A stretch of DNA of 64,000 nt, taken from contig JAGMWG010000021.1 of NCBI GenBank assembly GCA_020744225.1, positions 837,364-901,363 on the forward strand, in the 5' to 3' direction. This document shows, in pieces, positions 11,771-23,391 of the stretch. This DNA comes from Paraphoma chrysanthemicola. Lineage: Eukaryota; Ascomycota; Dothideomycetes; Pleosporales; Phaeosphaeriaceae. The notes beneath the pieces were generated by a model, which was given only the letters and a program-made list of their open reading frames with translations, was not told the DNA's origin and made no database searches. The position numbers and the translations under genes are program-made. Positions within the stretch are counted from its first letter, which is position 1; every line of letters begins with the position of its first letter.

Positions 11771-13059
11771 TCACGTGCTCCCTCCCCGTTCGCTGACCTG
11801 CTCGACTCGATTCACGACCCGATCCAATAAACTCACTAGTTCGTCGCTAACGAAACCCGGTCCGTCCTTTTGGATGAAGTGGCCGCAGTCGACTGCGACA
11901 ATAGGGCCAATACTCCGTCCGTCGTCGGTGATGCGGGTGAGTCCTTCGTTGTACCGGCGCCAAGCGGGGTTGGCGTAGGTCATTGTCAGGATTTTTGGGG
12001 TGTGAAGGGAGCCAGTGACTATCATGATTCATGTTAGCATTTGCTCTTGATCAGGCCAGTATTCTGACTTTTCCTATCCTGGTTGATTCGGGGTCGGACT
12101 AGGGATTGGGCAAACTCACATGACTGTTCAGCAAATGTTTCCCAATCGTGTCCGACGACAGTCAGATAGGGTCCTTTGCCGAGATATCCTTCCAACCTTG
12201 GGCCATCTGAGTGAGGAAGGAGTTTGACTAGATTCCGTCTTGATAGACCTTCCATGCTGGGCACATCAGGGTGGAACATTTCTCGGTACTTTCTGCGCGT
12301 TTCGCGCACTTCCTCAGGCGTGACGCCGCTGGGTAGCGTGTGCTCGTTAAAGTCCGGCGCATCAGGATCAGGCCAGAAGGATTGGTAGTCGGAGTTGGCC
12401 ATGATGCTGTCTAGGAATAAGAGGCCGGAGACGGTGCCGGGGTATTGTTGTGCAAAGAGTCGAGCGAGTGCGCAGCCCATGCTATTGCATACAAAGATGA
12501 GACAGGGGAAGTGTGTTGGTTTGGCAATATCGAGATGTTCGCGCCAGATTTGGAGAATGAGTTGCTTGAGGTCCTGAACTACAGCCATGGCGTCGTGGCC
12601 GTGGCATGGAGGAGGATCTTTATCGCTAGGATCGCGGTCTGAGTCGCCTTGCCCATAGCGGTCATACGACAGCAATCCTGGATAGGGAAGACGGCCTACT
12701 ATTCGCTTTTCGAGGAAGCTCTGAATGGAGGGGTCCCAGCCGCTTCGTGGAAGCATCATGCCATTCAGGAAGACGATCAGGGTTTGAGAGAAAGGATTAC
12801 TGCTCTTTGTTGACTTGGACGCTGGATAGTACGTATATTGAATTTTCGCACCAGGCTTGTGGTCCAGCATTGTAGACGATATTTCTGGTTCTGGGAACGG
12901 TGGTAGCTCTTCTTCCGACGGATTCATACTGTTTGCGACGGGCACTGCAACGGAGAACTTCTGTGGATTACTCGAATATCTTTGGGCAGCCATCATTGGA
13001 TTGAGCTGTGCCATGTTCGTGCCCGGCGAATTTGCCTGATGCTTTGTTGCCCCCGGCAT
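11771..13059 (-). CDS. Alpha/beta-hydrolase fold protein
   Basis: Two exons, 12120-13059 and 11771-12018, with intron 12019-12119 (GTGAGT...GATAG, phase 1), give 395 aa. The start at 13059 has a good context (GCCAAAATG); the frame stays open to 13200, so a longer N terminus is possible. The alpha/beta-hydrolase layout is clear: a strand LIVFLNGMMLPRSGW (oxyanion region), SYDRYGQGDSDRD (the Gly-x-Gly-x-Ser turn after strand 4), the nucleophile elbow LIFVCNSMGCALARL, LLFLDSIM, and a C-terminal VAVDCGHFIQKDGP that supplies the catalytic His. The elbow reads C-N-S-M-G rather than the usual G-x-S-x-G, so the first Gly is Cys. Substrate is unknown; lipase, esterase and epoxide-hydrolase-like roles all fit. 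No signal peptide is evident. Confidence 0.85.
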
Positions 13060-14338
13060 TTTGGCGGATTCAGATCTTGAACTCTTCTCGCTGTTGTGCT
13101 TCAGGGCGGTTGCCTCAAATCTCGTACCCAGGGGAAGGGACGCTCTCATGACCGTCACCAGATGGTGGCTTGCACACCTTTCAGTGCGCGGAACCGCCAA
13201 TCGTAGATATTACCAGATACCCAATAGGGAAAGCGCGATAGGCGGTGGCTGGCGGGAACCTTGGAACTCAACAGTCTGGAGCTTGATCGAGGTCTGGCGG
13301 GAAGTATGAGCGTTTGTGACAGATTCTAGCGCTTCTGGAAGGATCCGGTCTGCTTATAATGCGATGATGGTGTTACCCCTCTCCTCGTTCACATTTAAAC
13401 CGGTGTGGCGCTCAGGCGTTCCAAAATCTGCTTGGACCGGATTGCTGAAAGGATGTCTGCTGAGCCACCTTCTACGTAGGACCTGGCGTCGCACAAACCC
13501 TGAGAGTGATTGAAGATTATCAGATGGCATTGCGCTTCCGCTCCGTCCGAAGGCTCACAAGGGCTCAGGTCTTGCTTGGCAACATGATGACATGCAGATC
13601 GCAAAAGGCCGGCATCAAATCCCTGGCAGGAAGCATGCTCGATTGCGGACGCCCCGCGATATGCGGGTGAATTGTCCGTCCTCGAGTCGACTGGCTCTCA
13701 ACTCCATGATGGGCTGCCAGGATAGCTTCGGCGCCTTGTTCCTGACTCGCAACAACTTGGATGCCAAGCAGAAGATACAAGTGAGAAGAAGATAAGATTC
13801 AGACGGTCATGTCGCCGCGCAAAGACGCACGATCAAGTGGACATCTCGAAAGTTTGGTTCGGGCAGTCGAGTGTCGCGTGGTTTGCGACCAGTGCAACGG
13901 GATGGGATGCGTGAAGGGCCAATGCGGCTCAACGACCAACCGGGGAAAGGGCCCTTGCTTCGCGGACTGCCGCCGATGCAGGAACCACTTGCGCCTGTGA
14001 CGTAGCGCCGTCGGTCGTTTCCCTCAACCCGCAAACGCGACAGCCTGCAACGCAGATCCACTCATTCCGCCCGCGGTTGAGCATGCTAGCACGCCGTAAC
14101 ACAGTGCGACACTGCATTCAACCGCCTCCATGGTCATTGTGCTTCTCCCGCCACCCTCTTCCTCCTTCGTTTTACATCGACATCTTTCGCTACAACAACA
14201 GCCCACTACAGCACACCGATCCACCATACTCAACTAGAGTCACCACCACCGCGACATTTACCCGAGGCTTACTGGCGGCAAGTAGCCCGATGTGGAATTA
14301 CCGAGCCGTTGCTGACCAGTATTAGCGTTGCTGCGACG
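13060..14338. other. Divergent intergenic region
   Basis: About 1.28 kb between the starts of the hydrolase (-) and the next gene (+). Several short ORFs (for example one at 13809-14000 rich in Cys and Gly) have no supported coding character. No TATA element, tRNA or repeat was recognised. Confidence 0.45.
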
Positions 14339-15355
14339 ATGACGAACTACAAAGATGCCGCATCGCAGACTATTTGGCTGGGCCTGACACAGCGCGACGA
14401 TGTTCGTCTTGTCATCTCCCCGCCCCACGACACAAACACTCCCCCCGATGAGATGGTAACAGAAAAGTTGCAGCTTGACTATCTCAATTCTTCTCTTAAA
14501 TCCGCTGAGGAGAACGCCTCTCCGCAGGCTTCTGCGCAAAATTCTGAACTACAGCCTTCCATGATCGAAGGGAGCCAACCGCAGCAAATACAGCCATCCC
14601 AAATGGAGAGTGAAGGAGAGAATCACGCGACTCGTCTAATCGACGTTGCCCATGGTTCGTTACCATCTTTTGCCCTGAACGACGACGATCCAGCATCGCC
14701 GCCTCCAACACATGCCATTCTATCGCCGCCACCCGAAGCCAACAGACGATTCGCTGGACATACACCATTATTCCCACCCACACAAGACACCCAAGACCCG
14801 GAGGACTACTTCGGCGCTGCTGCCTTCGAGCAAGCGGTACACGACGACGGCGACGCTCGTACCCCAGATGCGGACGAGGCTCTTCAGGGTGCTCTAACCC
14901 TGCCTGCGAACCCGGTAGACGGCACAGCAGAACATATCGAGCTTGACGCACTGGACAAGGTCCTTAGTAAGATCGCGAGACAACAAGCAATCTTGCGCGG
15001 TGATGATGAAGACGTGCTAGAACCCTTGCAGGAGCGGGGACAAAGCCGGAGGGGTCAACAAAAGCAACGAGCCGATTCAGAACCAACTGCCAGCGCTACC
15101 ACCGTACCGAGCGCGCACGCGAGGTCGAGTACGATCTTAGAGCGTCAGCCGTTGCCGGGCATTAAGCGTGATTCGGCCGTTGCTTCGAGCGACGCGAGCA
15201 GTGATGGACATCCTCTTAGCCAGACAACGTCTGAGGACTCGCGTAACATGAAGGCTAAAACGTTCGTTCAGGACGGTATTGTTTTCAAGGCTGGCTCGAC
15301 GAATTTCAAATTACCATGGGGGAGTGTTCCGCGGGACCATCGTGGTTCAGTATGA
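14339..15355 (+). CDS. Hypothetical low-complexity protein (338 aa)
   Basis: Not recognised. The single-exon ORF starts at ATG 14339 (MTNYKDAASQTIWLGLTQRD) and stops at TGA 15353-15355. It is rich in Pro, Ser, Gln and Asp with no transmembrane segment. One amphipathic stretch, IELDALDKVLSKIARQQAILRG at about residues 200-222, looks like a helix that could mediate an interaction. The C terminus (KAKTFVQDGIVFKAGSTNFKLPWGS) is more ordered and may be a conserved short motif. A 3' intron that removes the last residues cannot be excluded. It converges on CCT8, 309 bp away. Confidence 0.5.
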   Translation: MTNYKDAASQTIWLGLTQRDDVRLVISPPHDTNTPPDEMVTEKLQLDYLNSSLKSAEENASPQASAQNSELQPSMIEGSQPQQIQPSQMESEGENHATRLIDVAHGSLPSFALNDDDPASPPPTHAILSPPPEANRRFAGHTPLFPPTQDTQDPEDYFGAAAFEQAVHDDGDARTPDADEALQGALTLPANPVDGTAEHIELDALDKVLSKIARQQAILRGDDEDVLEPLQERGQSRRGQQKQRADSEPTASATTVPSAHARSSTILERQPLPGIKRDSAVASSDASSDGHPLSQTTSEDSRNMKAKTFVQDGIVFKAGSTNFKLPWGSVPRDHRGSV

Positions 15356-15664
15356 TCGGCATAAGCTAAAGAATGCGGCGGGAGTTCAAGGAATCAAATG
15401 TTGCTCAAATTGGAAGAGACAAGAGATGGGCGGAGTACGGTCCACATACTCGAAACATATACCCAGAGACTGGCCACGTTCGGCCCCTGAAGGTATTGTT
15501 CACAGGCTATAGATTACCAGCCTGGCAATAAAAAACATCATCTCAACATGACCTTCACTGCCATGTCTCGTGAATTCTTCAGATTGTGTCATTATACATT
15601 TGATCATTCTGACCAGTATCTGTGGTCACTGAACTTTTCTATTTCATCTACACCCTCTTCAAGT
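15356..15664. other. Convergent intergenic region
   Basis: 309 bp between the stop of the hypothetical gene (+) and the stop of CCT8 (-), presumably the two 3' UTRs. Confidence 0.5.
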
Positions 15665-17437
15665 TTAATCGTCTTGGTCCCAGTTGCCGCCTTGTGCCTT
15701 TCCAGGCATCTTGGGGCCACCTGCTTGCCTGGCAACGATAATCTGGTCGACGCTCAAGACTGTCCTTGCAGCCTCGGACGCCAGCTTGATGGCCCAGCTC
15801 TTGCTGACCCACAGATCCAGGATGCCCTCCTCCTTCGCATCGAGGATACCAGTGTTGTCGTCGTTCTCGATGTCGACACCGGTGGTCCACTCATCGTCTT
15901 TTCGGCCTTTCTGTGCTGCGTGTGCAACATACAAGCGCGCCAAAACCTCAGTGGCGTCGAGGCCGGCTGACTCGGCGAGTGTTCGTGGAATGACCTCGAA
16001 TGCCTCTGCGTACTTGCGGATGGAGTATTGTGCGAGGCCGGGCGTCCGGTCGGCGATGGCTTTGATGCGCTCGATGAGTTGCATCTCTGTTGCGCCGGCA
16101 CCTGGGACCAAGCGCGCATCGCGGGTGATGGCCTTGACTACGTTGACGCCGTCGTCGATCGCGCGCTCAACATCGTCGAGGTGGTTCTGAGTGGCGCCTC
16201 GCAAGACGAGAGTCGCCGTCCGTGTCTGCTCGTTCTCTTGCCTGAAGACTGTGACACGATCACCGCCAATCTCGAGCGTCTCGACAATGTCAATAGTACC
16301 CATCTCGTCGGGCATGGGTGCACCAAGACGAGCGAGCGGTGTGGCGCCAACAACACGGCATAACCGGCGGAGCTCGAACTTCGAGAGGACCTTGATGACG
16401 AGAATGTTGTAGCGGTTGAGGTAGTGGAGAGCAAGTTCGCCGATCGTTGAGCCAGCAACAACCACACGCAGACCAGAGTCGTGCAGCTCCTTGATGATCT
16501 GCTCGACCTGTTGCTCCTCGCCCTTTGTGAAGTCCATCATCTCCTTGGCGTTGTGTAGTAGTACCGTGCCCTTGGTTTCGGTCTGCGAAATGTCGACTGG
16601 ACATGAGAAGACTCCGACCTTGGCCTTGGTCGCCTTCTGTGTGATGCCCTCAGGTGTTCGTGCGAAAACCATGCCCTTGACGACCTTGCTCTGCTCCAGC
16701 GCGCCGCCCATGATCTTAACTACTCGCACGTTGTCGACGTTGAAGTTGACGGGGTTCTTTGGGAGCACTGCGAGAACGGCTTCGGCGACGAGGTCTGCGA
16801 GGAAGTCTTCGCTGCCAGACTGCTTGGCTGCTACAACGGTGCGGATCGCTTTGCTGAGCTCTTCTTGCGACCTGATGTCTTCGACCTTGTCGCATACGAG
16901 CTCTGCAGAATGGTCAGTTTTGGGCGCGCACAAGAGTCTGGTTCCGACATACCTTCTAGTGTCTGCTGAGCGGCGTTCTGTGCCTTCTCGTATCCCAAGA
17001 CGATATCGCTGGTCTTCAGACCCATGCGAATCAGCTCCTCCGCCTTCTTCAGTAGTTCGCCAGCCAGCACAATGACGAGGTTGGTCGCATCGCCCATTTC
17101 TGCCTCCTGCTGTTGACTTGCCATGACGACCAGTTTGGCTGCGGGGTGTACAACCTCCAGCTCTCGCAATATTGTCGCCGCATCGGAGGTGAGGATCATC
17201 TTTTGGAGGTGATTTATGACAATCTTGTTGCGTCCATAGGGTCCGAGCGATGTCTGGACAGTCTGGGCGATCGTACGGCAGGCATCGATGTTGCGAATAA
17301 CAGCTCCATCTTCAGCGTCGTAGCTGTTGTGGGGTGATTAGTTCTGTGCTAATGTGTTTGCGGGATATAAGTTCGTACTTCTGGTAGCCATTCTTGAACA
17401 GACCCGCATTTGGGGCGTTGGGTATCGAGAGAGACAT
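15665..17437 (-). CDS. CCT8: Chaperonin-containing T-complex subunit theta (CCT8)
   Basis: Theta subunit of the cytosolic CCT/TRiC chaperonin, which folds actin, tubulin and WD-repeat proteins with ATP. Three exons, 17379-17437, 16953-17323 and 15665-16902 (introns GTACGA...AACAG and GTATGT...TGCAG), give 555 aa, the normal length. The first exon encodes MSLSIPNAPNAGLFKNGYQ. Group II chaperonin motifs are present: SLGPYGRNKIVINH, the phosphate-binding TSDAATILRELEV, GDATNLVIVLAGELL (the GDGTT-type loop, here GDATN), PGAGATEMQL in the intermediate domain, and a C-terminal tail ending GNWDQDD. The GDATN form of the ATPase loop is altered from the usual GDGTT, in line with theta subunits, which often differ here. 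Confidence 0.95.
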
Positions 17438-18174
17438 GTTGTGTTGGGTATCGTGGGGTTGTGGTGCTTCGTGGAGCTGCGCTTGCTGCTTGGGAAATTT
17501 CGAGACGCGTCCCGCGGTAGGCTTGGCGGTCGGCGGCGGGGATCCTTACGACCCCCGATCGATGCCATGAAGTCTACATAAGCGCATATGGATACATGGA
17601 GCAATCATGTCGATACTAGTAGAATCAACTGCTCTTCATCACAGTTCCGCTGCGTCTGGGCAAAGCGCTGCATGAGCTTGGATGCAGAAGATGGGGCGAA
17701 CACACACAGCATCAGTAGGCGCACTGTCTTAACCACGAACTCTGTAGCCTGGCAACAGCAGACACAGCGTTGCTAATACATCGAACAATCTCACTCAGTC
17801 TCAATAGTACAAGAAAGAATGGAAATGTCACTAGACATCCTCCGTAGACATAATCAGAACCTCTCAAGAAAGAGTGATGTGAACATAAACTATCTAGCCG
17901 CAAACCTTGGAGTTTGTGAAGTTACCGCTAGCGAAAAAGTCTGCTCGATTCTTCTCGGCCCCGTTAAATGACCAGTATCTCATGACAGTGCGAGCATACT
18001 GGGGATAAGGATAGGTGCCGTTGAGATTGAAGAAGTCGAAAGTGATCGCTCGCGAAAGTTTTACTGTATTGCCTGCTTACATAACACGCGCTAGACCGCA
18101 TCCATTCCCGAACACTTTTCCGCGACGTGCTGAAAGTAAAGTCGCAATCAGCTGCGCGGCGTAAAGTAGCAGCG
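17438..18174. other. Divergent promoter region CCT8/MRPL17
   Basis: About 740 bp between divergent start codons. No TATA box or repeat stands out. Short ORFs are not supported. Confidence 0.5.
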
Positions 18175-19302
18175 ATGAATGCCGGACAGCGGACAACGAG
18201 GCAATTGGCCTCAAGAGCAGGTCAGGATGCCAATTGCACATCATGTCGGGCAGTGGTCTAATAAAGCATAGGACAGCAAATCTGCCGCTCATGTCAGGAC
18301 TCCATCTCACGCAGAACCTACGCAGCAGCAGCAGCCGCCGCTGTGCAAGCCGAGGATCCCGTATCCCAACACATACCTCCGGTAGCTCAGACAGCGCCTT
18401 CGACGTCGTACGCGATTAATGCTGGCGTCGTTCTCTCCCGTCCGCCACAAATCACACGAGACCTGCACCCTTTCGAGTCCGCCTACTTTTTGTACCAGCG
18501 CCGCCTCAATGAGCGTCTCGCTCTTCCCTTCACACGGTACTTCTATTTCAAGAAACGCACACCTGCAGATCTAGAATGGAAACGCAAGATGAAGCAACGG
18601 CTGACGCCCGCCCGCGACATTGGAAAATACCAAGGCTATGGAGATGAGGCGTGGAATGATGAATTACTGGTTGGCTCGAAGGAGAGCGATTTCGAATGGC
18701 AGGTAGAGCGATTGCTCGAGGACGCTGGCACCGACGGAAAAGCAGCGGGCGAGGTCGAGCAGCGGGGCATGAAAAAGGTTGAGAGAGAGGAGTTTGACAA
18801 GCCCATGTCGAGGCGGACAGAAGCAGACGAAAAGAACGACACAAAGAGCCTCAGCCGAGCTCTACAAAGAACGCTGTACTTGCTTGTCAAGAACAAGGAT
18901 GGGCAGTGGCAGTTCCCACAAGATAAGCTAAACGACGAGAACTTACATGGAGTATGTCAATACATCCTTTCTGACCTGGGATCCAGCTGACAGTCTTGAC
19001 AGGCAGCATCACGCATCATTACCCAGTCCGGCGGCCCCAACATGAACACCTGGCTCGTAGGTCATGTGCCTATCGGCCACCACCAGCTCGAGTATACCAA
19101 GGGCGCAAAACTGCCATCCGGCATCACTGAGACCGGCGCAAAGACCTTCTTCCTGAAGGCGCGTATTATGGCCGGCCAGGTCAATCTCAAGGAGAACAAG
19201 CTTGGGTTACAGGACTTCAAGTGGTTAGCGAAGGATGAGTTGGAGAAAGAGGTGGATGGCAGCTATTGGAAGAGCGTGAAGAACATGCTTGCAGAGCGGT
19301 GA
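18175..19302 (+). CDS. MRPL17: Mitochondrial large ribosomal subunit protein mL46
   Basis: mL46 (yeast Mrpl17) is a Nudix-fold protein of the mitochondrial large ribosomal subunit. The core is unambiguous: PPQITRDLHPFESAYFLYQRRLNERLALPF, FYFKKRTPADLEWKRK, LYLLVKNKDGQWQFPQDKL, then after an intron NTWLVGHVPIGHHQL and KTFFLKARIMAGQV. The 3' intron 18952-19002 (GTATGT...TGACAG, phase 0) is secure. The 5' end is less so. ATG 18175 (MNAGQRTTRQLASRA, presequence-like) is in frame with the core, but an in-frame TAA at 18259 means an intron must be removed. A phase-0 intron 18253-18297 (CTAAT branch-like element near 18258) is one solution and gives ...DSISRRTYAAAA, a normal mitochondrial targeting and cleavage region. 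Confidence 0.88.
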
Positions 19303-19727
19303 TGATTTTGCAATTCTACGTATTGAGGGAATGCGCTGGGTTGATTTCTACGATGCATGAAGCCTGTAGTATCATTGTACAGTATCTGATCATACAGCAT
19401 AGCGGTGATTAAGTCTTCAAAATATGCTCCGAGCACGAATCCCCTTCCGCTGCCAGTTGGACATAAAAACAACGATTGATCTCATCGGCACGGCGTGAAC
19501 CGAAAGCAGGCATGCAGCCCCACCGTTTTGGTGCGATGAAGATGTCATAGCAGAACCATGAACAATCGTCATAGCTTCAGGGTCCACCTTCTCGCCGCAA
19601 CAGGCCGAACGAACAATCGTATTATCAATCGTGAGCAAACCGAGTATTTAGTACTGCAACTACACTTCTCTCCATATCTGCTCCTGTATACCAATTTTTC
19701 TGGCAATTTATACGAATCAAAATCACA
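19303..19727. other. Intergenic region
   Basis: About 425 bp: 3' UTR of MRPL17 and promoter of the oxidoreductase gene. Nothing else was recognised. Confidence 0.5.
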
Positions 19728-20899
19728 ATGTCAAATAACGCAGCTTGGATCACCGAGCCCAAGGGCAGACCACTACAGGTCAAGGAGGCACCCATGCCAA
19801 AGGCCGCCAAGGGCGAGGTCGTGATTAAGAATCACGCCGTTGCAGTTAACCCCGTAGACTGTAAGGTTTTCGATGTAAATGGCACGTTTGTCCAGGGCTG
19901 ACTCTTGCAGGGAAAATCCAAGACTATGGTGAACAGCACCGCAATTATATTTGTGGGTAGGCCAGCTGACCGGCACAGGTATCTTCCTGCAAAAGTACCC
20001 AAACATCCTGGGTACAGATGTTGCTGGCGAAGTCTACGAGGTCGGTGAGGGCGTGACACACGTAAAGAAGGGCGATCGAGTGCTCGCGTATGCGTCCCAA
20101 CCCGCTCTTCTGGATCAAAGCACTTACTTCAATCAGACACGCATTCTCCCTTGTAAGCAACGACCCAGGCCATGGTGGATTCCAATCGTACACCGCCGCC
20201 AACGCCCTCGTCGTCGCCAAAATTCCATCAAGCCTGGGCTTCAACGATGCCGCTGTGCTTCCCCTCGCCATCTCAACGGCAGCAGCATGTCTCTTCAAGA
20301 AAGAAACTCTCGCCTTACCTCTCCCAAGCAGTGACGCAAAGCCCTCATCCACCGGCAAATCAGTGCTCATCTGGGGCGGCTCAAGCAGCATCGGCGCCGT
20401 AGCAATCCAGCTCGCGGTTGGTGCTGGTGTTAAAGTTATCAGTGTTGCAAGTAAGCACAACCTCGAGAAGTTGAAAGATCTGGGTGCTTCGGAAGCGTTT
20501 GACTACAAGTCCTCCACCGTGGCAGACGACATCATTTCCGCGCTTGAAGGCACTGACTTTGCGGGCGTGTGTGATGCCATCGGTACGCCTGATGCAGCAG
20601 CTGCATGGGCACCAGTGTATAAGAAGCTTGGCGGGCGTTATGGCTCCGTCATGCCGAGTGCTCAGGGTCTGCCAGACGGTATCGAGGGTGGTAGTGTGTT
20701 CGCGCCGACCGTGGCACTGGCCGACAAGTATGTCGGCGATGTGGTGTGGGCGAAATGGGTTCCTGAAGCGCTGGAGAGTGGGAAATTGAAGGCGGTGCCA
20801 CCGCCAATTGTCATCGAAGGCGGATTGGAGAAGGTTCAGGACGGACTTGATGCGCAGAAGAAAGGCGTTAGTTTTGGCAAGATTGTTGTTGCGTTGTAG
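19728..20899 (+). CDS. Medium-chain dehydrogenase/reductase (zinc-independent, enoyl-reductase-like)
   Basis: MDR-superfamily oxidoreductase of the type grouped with fungal trans-acting enoyl reductases and ToxD-like proteins; it should reduce a C=C or C=O bond with NAD(P)H. Four exons, 19728-19860, 19911-19928, 19979-20087 and 20158-20899, give 333 aa. The second exon is only 18 nt; it restores the conserved string NPVDWKIQDYGIFLQKYP when spliced. The last intron (GTATGC...TTGTAAG) joins GDRVLA to NDPGHGGFQSYT. The GroES-like N-terminal domain ends near residue 110. The cofactor-binding segment is GKSVLIWGGSSSIGAVAIQLA. The catalytic zinc ligands of classical alcohol dehydrogenases are absent. 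The C terminus (GVSFGKIVVAL) matches the family. Substrate is unknown, and no biosynthetic cluster is seen around it. Confidence 0.87.
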
Positions 20900-21924
20900 G
20901 ATGGCTTTGGGTAGTCGAGGGTGTGATAAAGCTCTGAAGAAGTCAAAGGTTGTTGTCTAGACATGACTGCTACTGCACCTTGTTATCTTCGACGGCACAC
21001 TCGTGAGCGCTCTCTCGAGAGTGAAGGATTTCAGCGCCAAGTATATCACGTGTGAAGGACCCTTTAGCGACTCCATACCTGGTGCGATTAGAGCTGTACC
21101 GTCACTTCGAGATGTTCGCGTTGCACTCACCAATCCCGGAGAACTCGACCCAAACAGTAACTCACAATGAGTGCCCATCCCAAAACAGCTAGCCTCATCC
21201 ACCGGCGCGTATCACCGACCCCACTATAAAGTCTTCCTGCCTCGCAGTCACTCTTTCCTCCCCTCGCTCATCCCACTCAGCCGTCCCTTTCTTGCATTCA
21301 ATTTGTGCAGCAAGGCGACGGCTACACATCTCACCGTGTAAGTCACATCACACTCCTGTTCCTCCCTTTCTTATGACGAAACATTTCCGTATTCGCAGTT
21401 TCCGCTAGCCGCCGCTTGAACCTGGTGTGCTTTGAGCGCGAATAATAGGGTCTTCTTTGGATGTCTGACTACACTATTGCATTGCTCTCTTTGTTATGGA
21501 TGAGCTCGAAGAGCGTTTGCTGACTTTGACAGAAACTGTACTAGAGTGCGAATGGGGTGCGGTGCAGCTTGAGTAGGTGTAGTGTAAGATAGTCTCATTG
21601 GATGCTCTTCATATTGCCATATAATCTGCTATTCTGTCTTGTTGACCAATGCAAGCAACCGCCAACTCAGGATGTCCTACGCTTGTGCCACTCCTGTCCT
21701 GCCAGTAAGGCTTCGGTATCACCTCGATCATATGAAAGTTTCGTCGAACATATGGACGCTAAATCATATCATCCTCTCCCATGCGTCCCATCCTTCGTCA
21801 AATTTGGAATCTTGCCACGCGTAGCAGGGAGTGTTTCGCTGTGTCCGCCTATCCTCGCCAATCCGCAACAGCCAATCCGCAACAGCCAACCGACAAAGAG
21901 CCTACTGTAGCATGCTAATGCTGT
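20900..21924. other. Intergenic region containing a possible spliced non-coding transcript
   Basis: About 1 kb without a supported protein gene. It includes the TATA/intron-like arrangement listed separately at 21225-21398. Other short ORFs are unsupported. Confidence 0.45.
21225..21398 (+). ncRNA. Candidate 5' part of a spliced non-coding (or micro-ORF) transcript
   Basis: A clean TATAAA lies at 21225-21230. About 110 bp downstream, a perfect 5' splice site GTAAGT at 21338 and a 3' splice site TTCGCAG at 21397-21398 define a 61-nt pyrimidine-rich intron of normal fungal form. No ATG of use precedes the intron. After it, the first longer reading starts ATGGATGAG near 21496 (26 codons). The arrangement looks like a Pol II transcript with a 5' intron; the 3' end is unknown. 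Confidence 0.25.
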
Positions 21925-22614
21925 CTATCTCTGTGCCTGGAGTTGGCCGTGAAGCAGTAGTTGCATTGAATCATTTATGTGGTGCATGGTGTCGTTCTTG
22001 ATGTCGATGTGCTTAAGCTGTCTGTAGACGATCGCTTCTCTTAGCTTATGCGTGTCTCTCTCGATGCCTTCCACAAGGGTTGCGATCATGAGCAAAGCAT
22101 AAGCTCGTGACTGCCATTGGCGCATCATCTGGATACCCGCTTGCCACACAATCTGGAATGAACTTCATGGTAGGTTTGCTGGAAGACGAAATTCAGTTGG
22201 ATTTAAGCCGGTGAGTCCGCCAAATTTTTCGGAGGCAGCCCATTCGCGGAAGTCAGTGCTTTCGTTCTTCTTGACCGCCATGAACCACGCCACGGCATGC
22301 GTAAAGATACCATTGCCGTTCATCAGCATGTTTTTGGCGCCGCCATGCACGATAGTCCTTGGCGTAGCGTGCTTTATGCTCTCCTGTTTAAGCAGCAAGA
22401 TAGATTTGGCCTCGTCTCGGATCTGTCGACACACTCTCAAGAGCTGTGTCGGGATATGGTAGATGAGCAAAGTGATTGCGGAAGAAACACTAGGATCGGC
22501 CTCGAAGTCGGCGACGACATGCTTCGTTTGTATGGGTAGAAATTCGTATATGATGAGGCGCAGCTCACATGGTAAGTTCAAGAAGCGGAAATGAGATTGG
22601 TGCAGAGTTGCCAT
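21925..22614 (-). pseudogene. F-box-like protein gene interrupted by an in-frame TGA
   Basis: Start ATG at 22614 (MATLHQSHF). The N terminus FRFLNLPCELRLIIYEFLP and the later LLRVCRQIRDEAKSILL match the degenerate F-box-like motif and following helix common in fungal proteins. The frame runs 149 codons to a TGA at 22165-22167, then stays open in the same frame for about 80 more codons to 21925 (VWQAGIQMMRQWQSRAYALL...), which look equally coding. No intron of normal size can remove the stop: the only bracketing GT...AG is 34 nt. Either the gene is a recent pseudogene, or the product is the 149-aa short form, or the stop is read through. Function would be substrate recognition for SCF ubiquitin ligases if intact. 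Confidence 0.6.
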
Positions 22615-23391
22615 TATGAAACGTGCTATTAATCGTAGATGTGTGGACAGACTCAGCTGGAGGTGGTGTCTGTCGACGATGTAAGCCAGACTACATATAA
22701 CAGGAATAGAAAGACAGTGTACCATCACACGCCAGGATCCCGAACGTGAATTAGGATGTCATTGGGTCTTCACAAGATACTCGCGTGATGGTCGCACCCA
22801 CGTCACATACTACAGCTTGAAACTCCCCTGTATTCTCCCAAAGGCCCTGGCGGACACTGAGATCGTCATTTCGCACCGTGTTAAGCCCAGAATATCTCTT
22901 TGCTATAGTAGTTTTTGCATCGCTGAGGTTCTAACGACTCTTGTAGCTATCCGCGATGCACTTACCTCGAATAGCAGTAATGAGTGTACGACAGGTCGAA
23001 GCGGACATGGAATTATGTGTATGAAATTCTGAAATCTGGAGCCTGAGGGCAACTGCCTCACTGAAGGCTGGGTGGGGCGGCGGCTGACAATATCGACAAG
23101 ATGCAACCACGATAGTGCCATGTGGTGCCCACAGATGACGGGGAAGCAAGAGCAGGTCAACACAACTAAGCAGAAGTCCACTCGGCCTCAACTTACTCTT
23201 TGTGCAACATCACACAACCTACGCTGCGCTTGATACTTCCTACAGCCGCCTAAGTCTGCACACATTCCTTCCTTGCGCCCTAGATCGATTCCCATTCTCT
23301 TACATTACAACATCGCACTGCTGTACAAAGCCACCTTTCTCGAGCGACTACCAGAAGTCCACCTAAAGCTCTCCTCGCCCTGCAAAAGATC
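22615..23391. other. Divergent intergenic region
   Basis: About 780 bp between the F-box-like ORF (-) and the secreted protein gene (+). No element recognised. Confidence 0.45.

Noticed and set aside
15684..17075. Plus-strand ORFs of 168 and 194 aa
   Set aside because: Antisense shadows of CCT8.
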